Shown piece by piece: positions 25,962 through 33,828 of a stretch of 64,000 bases of DNA. Both the position numbers and the translations under genes were made by a program. The notes below the pieces were generated by a model. It had not been told where the DNA came from. It did no database searches and saw only the letters and a program-made list of their open reading frames with translations. The stretch's first letter is position 1. Every line of letters begins with the position of its first letter. The stretch is from DASZIT01 sp963819695 (lineage in GTDB: Bacteria > Actinomycetota > Acidimicrobiia > Acidimicrobiales > RAAP-2). Location of the stretch: the NCBI GenBank assembly GCA_963819695.1, contig CAWFXD010000001.1, positions 1-64,000 on the forward strand, written 5' to 3'.

Positions 25962-27059
25962 TCAGCTCAGCTTGAGTGCGGTGGCCGCGGCCTGGACACC
26001 CGAACTCGTGCACACCGCCGTCGGCTGCTGTTTGGTGCTCGAGCAGATGGCGGCGGTGATGTAGTTGGCGGTGCCGACGATGGACTGGGTGACCGCATTG
26101 GTCGGGTCGTTCAGGTGGCTGGCGATGTCGTTGTGGCTCAGCCCGGCCAGCATCAGCGGGCTGTAGGTGGCCCCGGAGATGAGGGCCACGTTGCCGATGT
26201 CAACAAAGGGGAAGCCCACCTGCCCGGCGGTGGCACCGGGAATGAAGGTCGGGGTGCTGTACTTGTTGAGCACGGCCTGCTCCTCCTTGGTGGGGTTCTG
26301 CAGGGTGGTGTAGCCGGAGCTGTTGGGGATGTTGGTGTACTGCTCGTCAGGGAAGAACGACAGGTACTGGCTGGTGAAGGTGGCGCTCCGGTAGCTGAAG
26401 GTGGGGGTGGCCGGCGCGAAGTCGGTGTGGGACGAGGCGGTGACGTCCAGATTGGACCAGGTACCGAACCGGGACAGTGCCGCGGTCATCGACCAGCGCT
26501 CGGCCGCGCAGTAGGGGCAGTATTCGGCGCCGTAATAGAACATCGCCGGGGTCTTGCCCCCGAGGGTCAGGGGCGGTTGGCCGGACAGGACGATGGGCGG
26601 ATTCGGTTGGGCTCTCGACGGGATGCCCGTCCCCACCGCGTCGTAGACCGACGCCGGGATGCTGGTGACATCGGTGACGATCGAGGCGGGCGCGGGGGTT
26701 ACCGGGGTGTAGGCGGCATTGGCGTTGGAGTTGCCGCCGGTCACCTTGATGACCACCACGACGACGACGACCACGACGACCAGCCCGACCGCCCCCCAGG
26801 CGAGGAGGGCCCCGGACCGTCCCCGGGGGCCGGCCGCCGCCTTGCGCGGGCTACCCGGTTTCGGCGTGTTGCCCCCGCCCCCGCCCTTGCCGCCACCGGC
26901 CTTCCCCGACACCGGTCGGCTCTGGGCCCGGCTGGCTTCCTTGGCCGACGAGGTTCCGGGCCTCGGCTTGGGTGTGTTGCCTCCCGGCTTCGGCGTGTTG
27001 CCTCCCGGCTTGGGCTTGCTGCCGGTCCCGGCGCCGCCCCTTTGTCGTTCCACAGCCAT
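25962..27059 (-). CDS. DUF929-like protein with long low-complexity N-terminus
   Basis: A 365-residue relative of the gene at 24556. The first 85 residues are basic and repetitive (PKPGGNT repeated, then Gly/Lys-rich), presumably disordered in the cytoplasm. One membrane helix follows (about 86-106), containing ten valines in a row. The outside domain has EYCPYCAAERW (Cys 181 and 184), LSRFGTWSNL, FPFVDIGNVALISG and a C-terminal Cys pair (AAICSSTKQQPTAVC). AGGAG precedes the ATG. First gene of the DUF929-VKOR-DUF929 operon. Likely an extracytoplasmic thiol oxidoreductase. Confidence 0.82.
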   Translation of the reverse strand: MAVERQRGGAGTGSKPKPGGNTPKPGGNTPKPRPGTSSAKEASRAQSRPVSGKAGGGKGGGGGNTPKPGSPRKAAAGPRGRSGALLAWGAVGLVVVVVVVVVVIKVTGGNSNANAAYTPVTPAPASIVTDVTSIPASVYDAVGTGIPSRAQPNPPIVLSGQPPLTLGGKTPAMFYYGAEYCPYCAAERWSMTAALSRFGTWSNLDVTASSHTDFAPATPTFSYRSATFTSQYLSFFPDEQYTNIPNSSGYTTLQNPTKEEQAVLNKYSTPTFIPGATAGQVGFPFVDIGNVALISGATYSPLMLAGLSHNDIASHLNDPTNAVTQSIVGTANYITAAICSSTKQQPTAVCTSSGVQAAATALKLS

Positions 27060-27184
27060 GGTGTCGCCGTCTCCTCTACACAGAATCGATCCTTGTGAGC
27101 GTAACTGTTGGAAGGCGGGGGATGCAGTCGGCGCCGAATCCCCTGGCCCGTGCCTCTATCCCCCGTCGGAGCTGGGATTGTGCC

Positions 27185-27190
27185 TAGATT
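27185..27190 (+). promoter_or_regulatory. Putative -10 for leaderless alpha/beta hydrolase gene
   Basis: TAGATT ends eight bases before the ATG at 27199; no ribosome binding site is seen. Confidence 0.35.
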
Positions 27191-27198
27191 GACCCTCC

Positions 27199-28104
27199 AT
27201 GCCGGCAACTCCAGTCACCGCCCTGCCCCCACCCGAGCCCGGTACCGAGTTCACCGACCGGGATGTCCGAGCCGTCACCTGGGGCAACGTGACGGTCGAC
27301 GGCCACCCGGTGAGTTACGCCACCACCGGAGCCGGACCTCCGGCCTTGTTCCTCCATGGTTGGGGGCTGCGGCCCAATGCGTACGCGGAACCGATCCGGC
27401 GGATGGGGATGGCCGGCTGCCGGGTCTACGCCCCCGCCATGCCCGGATTCGGCGGAACCCGGGAGCTCCCCGCCGACGAGCGTTCGTTCAACGGCTATGC
27501 GGCCTGGGCCGGCCGCTTCCTCGATGCGGTCGGCGAGAGCCGGGTGGCCCTGGTCGCCGGCCACTCGTTCGGCGGCGGGGTGTCGACGGCCTTCGTCCAC
27601 GATCATCCCGGACGGGCGCGGTCGCTGCTGTTGGCCAACGCCATCGGCGGGCCGACCTGGGCCTCATCCGCCGACCAGGTCCGCACCATGACCCAGAGGC
27701 CGGTATGGAACTGGGGACGTTACTTCGGGACCGACCTCCTGCACTCCCCCCATCTGATGCGGGTGCTTCCGACCCTGCTCGAGGACTTCATCCCCAATCT
27801 GATGCAGAACCCGCTCGGGATGTTCCGCACCGGGGCGTTCATCCGGCGGGCGGACCTGCTGGCCGAGCTCCGGACCATCTCCCGCCGTCACACCCCGGTG
27901 TGGGTGGCGTGGTCGGATCGGGACGGGCTGGTGCCGAGGGCGGCCTTCGACGAGCTCCGTCGGGCGGCCAGGGTGGAAGGGGTGGTGGTCGAAGGGTCGC
28001 ACACCTGGCTGATCGGCGATCCCGAGCGGTTCGGGGAGCTGGCCATCCACGCGCTGGTCGACTCCGGCGCGCTCACCGGCCAGCGCTTCCTCAGCGTCGT
28101 CTGA
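27199..28104 (+). CDS. Alpha/beta hydrolase
   Basis: A 301-residue hydrolase of the alpha/beta fold. Oxyanion region LFLHGWG, nucleophile Ser in AGHSFGGG (about residue 122), acid in AWSDRDGLVP and catalytic His in EGSHTWLI complete the triad. A cap region lies between (about 150-230). Substrate unknown. Divergent from the DUF929 operon and followed 29 bases later by a NUDIX gene that seems to have its own -10 box. Confidence 0.88.
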   Translation: MPATPVTALPPPEPGTEFTDRDVRAVTWGNVTVDGHPVSYATTGAGPPALFLHGWGLRPNAYAEPIRRMGMAGCRVYAPAMPGFGGTRELPADERSFNGYAAWAGRFLDAVGESRVALVAGHSFGGGVSTAFVHDHPGRARSLLLANAIGGPTWASSADQVRTMTQRPVWNWGRYFGTDLLHSPHLMRVLPTLLEDFIPNLMQNPLGMFRTGAFIRRADLLAELRTISRRHTPVWVAWSDRDGLVPRAAFDELRRAARVEGVVVEGSHTWLIGDPERFGELAIHALVDSGALTGQRFLSVV

Positions 28105-28121
28105 CCCCGACACCGCGGCGG

Positions 28122-28127
28122 TAGCCT
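28122..28127 (+). promoter_or_regulatory. Putative -10 for leaderless NUDIX gene
   Basis: TAGCCT ends six bases before the ATG at 28134. Confidence 0.4.
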
Positions 28128-28133
28128 GAATCG

Positions 28134-28991
28134 ATGCCTGTCACCCTCCGCGATGCCGCCACCGTGATACTGGTTCGGGACGCGCCGGAGGACGGTGGTG
28201 AACCGTCCATCGAAGTCTGCATGTTGCGCCGCAATCTGGACTCGGAGTTCGTAGCCGGCGTCTACGTGTTCCCCGGCGGGGCGGTCGACCCCGAGGACTA
28301 CGGGGACGACATCGAAGCCCTCTGCCCGGGCCGCACCGATGCCGAGGCCAGTGCGTTGCTCGGGATCCCCTCGGGCGGGCTCGCCTTCTGGGTGGCGGCC
28401 TTGCGGGAATGCTTCGAGGAGGCCGGGGTCCTGCTTGCCTTCCGGCCCGCCGATCAGGGCGGTGACGAGGTGCGGCGGCTGGATACCACCGACCCGGCGT
28501 CGTTGGCCCGGTTCGTCATCTACCGGGACGCCCTGAACGCCGGCACCACCCGGTTGCTCGATGTCTGCCGGACCGAGGGACTCGCCCTCGACGTCGGGTC
28601 GGTGCACTACGTGAGCCACTGGATCACCCCGGAGCTGGCCCCCCGGCGGTACGACACCCGTTTCTTCATCACCGCCGCCCCTTCGGGACAGGTGGCCCGC
28701 CACGATGACGGCGAGACCATCGCCTCCATCTGGATCCGGCCCCGCGAGGCGCTGAGCCGCTTCCACGACGGGGAGATCGAACTGCTTCCCCCCACCATCG
28801 AGAACCTGAGGAACATCGCTCGGTTCCACACCACCGGCGAGGCGATGGCCTGGGCGGAACAGGTGACCGAGATTCCCGTGGTGCTGCCGATCGTGCTGAT
28901 CGAGGACGGCCAGGTGTTGATCCTGCGTCCCGGGGACGAGGGATACGAGGAGGCGGCCGAAGCCAAGATGGCATCCGGCCCGCCGGCCTGA
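28134..28991 (+). CDS. NUDIX hydrolase
   Basis: A 285-residue NUDIX protein of the long NUDT19-like type. The Nudix box is split: FPGGAVDPED early (about residues 45-54), then LRECFEEAGVLLA (about 97-109), with the catalytic Glu residues present. A region of about 40 residues separates the two, as in this subgroup, whose eukaryotic members cut CoA-type pyrophosphates. The C-terminal part (SHWITPELAPRRYDTRFF) is typical. Substrate uncertain; a CoA or acyl-CoA diphosphatase is plausible. Followed closely by an MBL-fold hydrolase. Confidence 0.85.
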   Translation: MPVTLRDAATVILVRDAPEDGGEPSIEVCMLRRNLDSEFVAGVYVFPGGAVDPEDYGDDIEALCPGRTDAEASALLGIPSGGLAFWVAALRECFEEAGVLLAFRPADQGGDEVRRLDTTDPASLARFVIYRDALNAGTTRLLDVCRTEGLALDVGSVHYVSHWITPELAPRRYDTRFFITAAPSGQVARHDDGETIASIWIRPREALSRFHDGEIELLPPTIENLRNIARFHTTGEAMAWAEQVTEIPVVLPIVLIEDGQVLILRPGDEGYEEAAEAKMASGPPA

Positions 28992-28997
28992 GCCGGA

Positions 28998-29840
28998 GTG
29001 ACCGACTTCGACCCCGGCCCCCGATCGGTTGCCGGTGGCGTGGTCCGGATCACCGCCGCCAATCCGGGGATCATGACCGGGCCCGGCACCAACACCTACC
29101 TGGTCGGCCGCGATGAGCTTGCGGTCATCGATCCCGGTCCCGACCAATCCGACCATCTCGACGCCGTCGCCGAGGCCGGCGGTGGCCGGATCCGATGGAT
29201 CCTGGTGACCCACACCCATCCCGACCACGCCCCGGGGGCCGCCGGCCTGGCCCGGCGGACCGGGGCATCCCGGCTGGGGTTCGCCTCCCGGGACGGCTTC
29301 GTCGCCGACCGGACCATCGCCGGCGGCTTCCACCTGCAGGCTCCCGGCCTGTCACTGCGGGCGATCCACACCCCGGGTCACGCGTCCGACCATCTCTGCT
29401 ATCTGCTCGAGGGATCCGGCCGGATGTTGTTCTCCGGCGACCACGTGATGCAGGGCTCGACGGTGGTCATCGCCCCGCCCGACGGGGATATGGCCGCTTA
29501 CCTGCACAGTCTCCGGCTGGTGCGCGATCTCCGGCCGGCCGTCGACGTCGTCGCCCCCGGCCACGGACACCTGATCGACGACCCGGTCGCCGTCATCGAC
29601 GGCTACATCGAGCACCGGCTCCGGCGCGAGCAGAAGGTGGCCGACGGGCTGCGCGCCCGGGGCACCGGGACCATCGACGACCTGTTGCCCGCCGTCTACG
29701 ACGATGTCGACCCGGAGCGGCATCCGATCGCCCGCCGTTCGCTGTGGGCCCACCTCCGCAAGTTGGCCGACGACGCGGCGGTGGTGGGGGACGACGTCGA
29801 CGACGCCGACTCGGTGTGGCGCTGGCCCCCGCCGCGCTGA
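28998..29840 (+). CDS. MBL-fold metallo-hydrolase (LACTB2-like)
   Basis: A 280-residue metallo-beta-lactamase-fold hydrolase. Zinc ligands: THTHPDHAPG (HxHxDH), HTPGHASDHL, FSGDHVMQG and PGHGHLIDDP. The opening GPGTNTYLVG and the C-terminal helical domain (VYDDVDPERHPIARRSLWAH) match the LACTB2-like group, some of which are endoribonucleases. GTG at 28998, six bases after the NUDIX stop, so the two are in one transcript. Convergent with mrp. Confidence 0.88.
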   Translation: MTDFDPGPRSVAGGVVRITAANPGIMTGPGTNTYLVGRDELAVIDPGPDQSDHLDAVAEAGGGRIRWILVTHTHPDHAPGAAGLARRTGASRLGFASRDGFVADRTIAGGFHLQAPGLSLRAIHTPGHASDHLCYLLEGSGRMLFSGDHVMQGSTVVIAPPDGDMAAYLHSLRLVRDLRPAVDVVAPGHGHLIDDPVAVIDGYIEHRLRREQKVADGLRARGTGTIDDLLPAVYDDVDPERHPIARRSLWAHLRKLADDAAVVGDDVDDADSVWRWPPPR

Positions 29841-29856
29841 GGCGAGCGTCTTCCGG

Positions 29857-31065
29857 TCAGACCGTCGACGTCGGACTGGACGCCAGCGTTCCGGCGTCGA
29901 CCGCCGCCTCCACCCGCTCGACCAGCCGGGCGCTGCAGCCGTCCATCGCTATCACCGGGGCGATGGTGGTGACGACTTCCTCGGCCAGGCTGGCGAACAC
30001 CTTGGCCAGCTCATGGCCTTCGTCCAGCGCCACCGGGGTCCCGGCGTCGCCACCGGCGGCCACCGACGGGTGGATCGGCACCTGGCCGATCAGCGGGACG
30101 CCGACTTCGGCGGCCAGCCGGGCGCCGCCGCCCGAACCGAACAGGGCGTAGGAGGTGCCGTGCTCACAGGTGAAGTCGCTCATGTTCTCGATGACCCCGG
30201 CCACCCGCAGGTAACCCTTCCGGGCCATGTCCGCGGTGCGGGCGGCCACCTTCTGGGCGGCGACCGGGGGAGTGGTGACCACGATCACCTCGGTCCGGGG
30301 GAGCATCCGGGCCAGGCCCATCTGGATGTCGCCGGTCCCGGGGGGCATGTCGATCAGCAGGTAGTCGAGGTCACCCCAGTGGACGTCCTCCAGGAACTGC
30401 TGGACCGCCCGGTTGAGGACCAGGCCCCGCCACATGATGGCGCTGTCCTCGTCGGCCAGGAATCCCATGGACAGGACCCGCAGCAGGCCGTCGCCGATGC
30501 GCCGCTCGAGCGGGACCATCTTCTTGTCCCGCGACTCGACCTCGCCCTGCATGCCGAGCAGCCGGGGAATCGAGAAGCCCCAGATGTCGGCGTCGAGCAC
30601 TCCGACGGTCAGCCCCCGCCGGGCCATGGCCACCGCCAGATTGACGGTCACCGAGCTCTTGCCCACTCCGCCCTTGCCCGAGGCGATGGCGATCACCCGG
30701 GCGGTGTCGGGGATGTCGGTGGCGGGGGCCGGATTTCGGGCCACCAGACGGGCTCGGGCCATCACCGCCTTGCGTTGGTCGGCGTCCATGACCCCGGTGG
30801 ACGTCGTCACCGTCTCGACCCCGGCCAGCCCGCCGACGTGGGTCTCGACATCGCTGCGGATCTGGTTCCGGAGCGGGCAGCCGGCGATGGTCAGGGCCAC
30901 CTCGACCTCCACCGTGCCGGGCGCCGGGAGCCGGATGGCCGTCACCATCCCCAGCTCGACGATGTCCGCACCCAATTCGGGATCGATGACCCCGCGCAGC
31001 GCCTCCCGCACCTGTTCCTCGGAGACCTGGGTTGCGCCACCCGGGGCGTCCATGCTGGTCATCAC
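29857..31065 (-). CDS. mrp: Mrp/NBP35-type iron-sulfur carrier ATPase
   Basis: Cluster carrier and P-loop ATPase, about 402 residues. The N-terminal domain is of the MIP18/PaaD type (EEQVREALRGVIDPELGADI, GCPLRNQI); the C-terminal part is the ParA-like ATPase with Walker A ASGKGGVGKSSVTVNLA, DADIWGFSIPRLLG, IDMPPGTGDI and VIENMSDFTCEHG. The metal-site CxxC of some relatives is not seen. A GTG at 31065 is preferred: a TACAAT box lies six bases upstream, implying a leaderless start. Divergent from the IscA/ErpA-type gene, fitting a shared iron-sulfur role. Confidence 0.9.
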   Translation of the reverse strand: MMTSMDAPGGATQVSEEQVREALRGVIDPELGADIVELGMVTAIRLPAPGTVEVEVALTIAGCPLRNQIRSDVETHVGGLAGVETVTTSTGVMDADQRKAVMARARLVARNPAPATDIPDTARVIAIASGKGGVGKSSVTVNLAVAMARRGLTVGVLDADIWGFSIPRLLGMQGEVESRDKKMVPLERRIGDGLLRVLSMGFLADEDSAIMWRGLVLNRAVQQFLEDVHWGDLDYLLIDMPPGTGDIQMGLARMLPRTEVIVVTTPPVAAQKVAARTADMARKGYLRVAGVIENMSDFTCEHGTSYALFGSGGGARLAAEVGVPLIGQVPIHPSVAAGGDAGTPVALDEGHELAKVFASLAEEVVTTIAPVIAMDGCSARLVERVEAAVDAGTLASSPTSTV

Positions 31066-31071
31066 CCACGA

Positions 31072-31077
31072 ATTGTA
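31072..31077 (-). promoter_or_regulatory. Putative -10 for leaderless mrp
   Basis: TACAAT on the minus strand ends six bases before the GTG at 31065. Confidence 0.45.
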
Positions 31078-31207
31078 TCGGGGGTGGGGCGGTGGCCACC
31101 CAGCCGGATGTACCAATGGGGCGCCGGTACGGATACCATGGGTGCCTGCGGCCAGCCTGGCTCAGGCCAGCTGACCGGCGTCAAGACGATCTGCAGGAGG
31201 AACCTCG

Positions 31208-31573
31208 TTGAGCACGACCATGCAAACGGTAAGCATCGGCAAGCGGCCGGCTCCGGTCACGTTGACCGACAAGGCCGCGTCCAAGGTGGTCGACCTCCTG
31301 GCCCAGGAGGACACCGAGGGCCTGGCCCTCCGGGTGGCAGTCCGCCCCGGCGGCTGCTCCGGCTACAGCTACGAGATGTTCTTCGACGCCGACGTGGCCG
31401 ACGACGATGTGGTGCGCGAGTTCGGTGGGGTGAAGGTCGTGGTGGATTCGGCCAGCGCCGATCTGCTCAAGGGCTCCACCCTCGACTACGCCGATGGGCT
31501 GCAGGGCGACGGGTTCCACGTGACCAATCCCAACGCCACCCGCACCTGCGGTTGCGGTTCCTCATTCAGCTGA
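31208..31573 (+). CDS. erpA: IscA/ErpA-type iron-sulfur assembly protein
   Basis: A-type carrier that passes clusters to target proteins, 121 residues. The three ligand Cys are at 50 (RPGGCSGYSY), 114 and 116 (TCGCGSSFS), as in all IscA/ErpA/HesB proteins. The start is TTG at 31208: AGGAGG sits at 31195-31200, seven bases before it. The symbol follows actinobacterial usage; iscA or sufA would be equally defensible. RidA follows after 11 bases. Confidence 0.9.
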   Translation: MSTTMQTVSIGKRPAPVTLTDKAASKVVDLLAQEDTEGLALRVAVRPGGCSGYSYEMFFDADVADDDVVREFGGVKVVVDSASADLLKGSTLDYADGLQGDGFHVTNPNATRTCGCGSSFS

Positions 31574-31584
31574 TCCACTGATCA

Positions 31585-31959
31585 TTGAGTGCGCCGATCG
31601 GTCCCTACAGCCCCATCGTGCGGGCCGGGCCGTGGCTGGTGTCCTCCGGACAACTCGGCGTCGAGCCGGATCCCGATCCCTCGTCGGCCCCGGCCCTGGT
31701 CGCCGGCGGGGTGGCCGCCCAGCTGACCCAGGCCCTGGCCAACGGTGCGCGGCTGCTGGAGGGCGAGGGGGCCTCTCGCTCCGACGTCATCAAGACGACG
31801 GTGTTCGTCACCGACATCGGCGACTTCGCCACCGTCAATCAGGCGTATGCGTCATTCTTCGGTGACCATCGGCCGGCCCGATCCGTCATCGGGGTGACGG
31901 CCCTGCCGTTGGGCGCCCTGGTCGAGGTCGAGCTCTGGGCCTACCAGCCCGGGCAGTGA
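31585..31959 (+). CDS. RidA/YjgF-family enamine/imine deaminase
   Basis: A 124-residue RidA-like protein that removes reactive enamines from amino acid metabolism. Features: IGPYSPIVRAGPWLVSSGQ near the start, VAAQLTQALANGARLLE, and IKTTVFVTDIGDFATVNQAY, ARSVIGVTALPLGALVEVE. The diagnostic Arg (in RPARSVIG) and terminal Glu are present. TTG start at 31585. It overlaps the methyltransferase start by four bases (GTGA). Confidence 0.88.
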   Translation: MSAPIGPYSPIVRAGPWLVSSGQLGVEPDPDPSSAPALVAGGVAAQLTQALANGARLLEGEGASRSDVIKTTVFVTDIGDFATVNQAYASFFGDHRPARSVIGVTALPLGALVEVELWAYQPGQ

Positions 31960-32768
31960 GCGCCGACGAGGGTTATCTGCTCGACAACCAGCAGCCAGAG
32001 GCGCCTCGGCGGTTCGACGCCCTGGCCGCCTTGTTCGACCCGTCGACCTTCCGCCATCTCGAGCGGGTGGGGGTCGGGACGGGTTGGCGGTGCTGGGAGG
32101 TGGGCGCCGGCGGGCCCTCGGTGGTCGACTGGCTGGCCGGCCGGGTCGGACCCGAAGGCCGGGTGTTGGCCACCGACATCGACATCGACCACCTCACCGG
32201 GGCCACCGCGCCCACCGTCGAGGTCCGGCGGCACGACGTGGGCCGGGGTCCGCCCCCGGCCGTCGGGTTCGACCTCGTCCACGCCCGCCTGGTTCTGGTC
32301 CACGTCCCCGAACGCACCCGGGCGTTGGCGTCGATGGTGGAAGCGCTCCGACCCGGTGGCTGGCTGGTGGTGGAGGATGCCGACCCCGCCCTCCAGCCGC
32401 TCATCTGTCCCGACGAATCCGGACCCGAGCAACGGCTGGCCAACCGCCTGCGCCAGGGTTTCCGCACCTTGATGGCCGAGCGTGGTGCCGATCTCGCCTA
32501 CGGCCGGACCCTGCCCCGGCGGCTTCGTGACGCCGGCCTGGTCGAGGTGGAGGCGGATGCCTACTTTCCCATCGCCTCGCCGGCGTGCGCTTCGCTCGAG
32601 CAGGCCACCGTGGAGCAGATCCGGGAACGCCTGGTCGCCGACGGCATCGCCACCGATGCCGACATCGATCTCCATCTCGCCAATGTCGCCTCCGGCCGGC
32701 TGGACCTCGCCACCTCGCCGATGGTGTCGTCCTGGGGGCGCAAGCCTCTCGAGGTCCCCGAGGGCTAG
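31956..32768 (+). CDS. Class I SAM-dependent methyltransferase
   Basis: A 270-residue methyltransferase. Motif I WEVGAGGPSVVDWLA (about 50-64), acidic end of motif II VLATDIDIDHL, motif IV GFDLVHARLVLVHVPE and LRPGGWLVVED in the strand after it; a long C-terminal helical part follows. The shape is that of ubiE/trans-aconitate-type small-molecule methyltransferases. Substrate unknown. GTG start overlaps the RidA stop by four bases; tail-to-tail overlap with the alkyltransferase-like gene. Confidence 0.82.
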   Translation: MSADEGYLLDNQQPEAPRRFDALAALFDPSTFRHLERVGVGTGWRCWEVGAGGPSVVDWLAGRVGPEGRVLATDIDIDHLTGATAPTVEVRRHDVGRGPPPAVGFDLVHARLVLVHVPERTRALASMVEALRPGGWLVVEDADPALQPLICPDESGPEQRLANRLRQGFRTLMAERGADLAYGRTLPRRLRDAGLVEVEADAYFPIASPACASLEQATVEQIRERLVADGIATDADIDLHLANVASGRLDLATSPMVSSWGRKPLEVPEG

Positions 32769-33061
32769 CGGGCCGCCATCCGCACGTGGGAGCGGGCCGC
32801 GTTGAGCTGCACGCCCTCCCCGGCCAGGAGACGAGCGTGGGTCCGTTCGTGCCCGGGGACCAGCCGGCCCGACGCGGTCACCACCCGCCACCACGGCATC
32901 TCGTCACCGCCCCCGCCCCCGGCCAAGAGGTGGCCCACCGCCCGGGCGGCACCGGGATACCCGGCCTCCAGGGCGATCTCGCCATAGGTCATCACCTCCC
33001 CGCTGGGGATCGCGGCAATTACCGCGGTGACCGCCTCGATGAACCCCGGGGGTGGCGCCAT
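32765..33061 (-). CDS. Alkyltransferase-like protein (MGMT fold without active Cys)
   Basis: A 98-residue relative of the O6-methylguanine methyltransferase DNA-binding domain. IPSGEVMTYGEIALEAGYPG and ARAVGHLLA carry the helix-turn-helix and finger region. The active-site PCHRV of real methyltransferases reads PWWRVV here (residues 56-61), so the acceptor Cys is a Trp. This is the hallmark of ATL proteins, which bind alkylated guanine and hand it to nucleotide excision repair. It follows the GlnR-like gene after 18 bases; their co-transcription is likely but functionally unexplained. Confidence 0.88.
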   Translation of the reverse strand: MAPPPGFIEAVTAVIAAIPSGEVMTYGEIALEAGYPGAARAVGHLLAGGGGGDEMPWWRVVTASGRLVPGHERTHARLLAGEGVQLNAARSHVRMAAR

Positions 33062-33079
33062 ACGCCGAAGGACCGGGGC

Positions 33080-33748
33080 TCAGGGCGTCCAGCTGGTCTG
33101 GCCGAACCGGTAGCCGACCGACCGGACCGTCTGGATCAGGTGGGCGTGCTCCTCGCCCAACTTGGCCCGGACCCGCCGGACGTGCACGTCGACGGTTCGG
33201 GCCCCGCCGTAGTACTCGTAGCCCCACACCCGGCTGAGCAGCGTCTCGCGGGTGAACACCTTGCCCGGACGAGCCGACAGGAATCGCAGCAGCTCATACT
33301 CCATATAGGTGAGGTCGAGCACCTTCCCCGACACCGCCGCCTGGTAGGTCTCGAGGTTGAGGACCAACTCCCCGTGCTCGACCAGCTCGGGTCGGAGCCC
33401 CCGCCCGGTCCGCCAGAACAGGTGGGCCAACCGGGTGGTGAGCTCGTCGGGATTCACCGGCTCGACACAGATGTCGTCGAACAGGTCCTCCCGGAGCTCG
33501 AGCTCGGAGAGCTGACCGGTGCGGACCACCACGATCACCGGCGCCAGCGGTACCTCGCGCTTGCGGAGCTGACGGCAGACCAGAAAGGCACCGGACGGAT
33601 CCTCCCCGCTGGAGACGACCGCGCCGGACCAGCCGTCTTCCGGCTCCTCGGTCTCGGCGGCTTCCGGAGCCGAGATGGCGCGCCACGGGTAGCCGGCCCG
33701 GTCGAGCACGGCGGTCACCTCGATCGGCGGGGGATCCGGAAAACACAA
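33080..33748 (-). CDS. GlnR-like OmpR-family regulator
   Basis: About 222 residues: an atypical receiver (to about residue 105) in which the phospho-acceptor Asp is not evident (DGWSGAVVSSGED), then a winged helix (ELVLNLETYQAAVSGKVLDL, TYMEYELLRFLSARPGKVF, WGYEYYGGARTVDVHVRRVR, LIQTVRSVGYRFG). GlnR of actinomycetes has the same degenerate receiver and closely similar winged-helix wording, and the gene lies directly behind two glutamine synthetase genes. I therefore infer a nitrogen regulator that acts without phosphorylation. No symbol is assigned because other atypical OmpR regulators share these motifs. The exact start is uncertain. Confidence 0.75.
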   Translation of the reverse strand: MCFPDPPPIEVTAVLDRAGYPWRAISAPEAAETEEPEDGWSGAVVSSGEDPSGAFLVCRQLRKREVPLAPVIVVVRTGQLSELELREDLFDDICVEPVNPDELTTRLAHLFWRTGRGLRPELVEHGELVLNLETYQAAVSGKVLDLTYMEYELLRFLSARPGKVFTRETLLSRVWGYEYYGGARTVDVHVRRVRAKLGEEHAHLIQTVRSVGYRFGQTSWTP

Positions 33749-33828
33749 CAGCGGCTCGATGTCGGTCGCTTCCTCTCGCTCGTCCGGGGATCCTGGCGGC
33801 TGGTCGGCAGCTCTTCTGTCGGTCCTTA

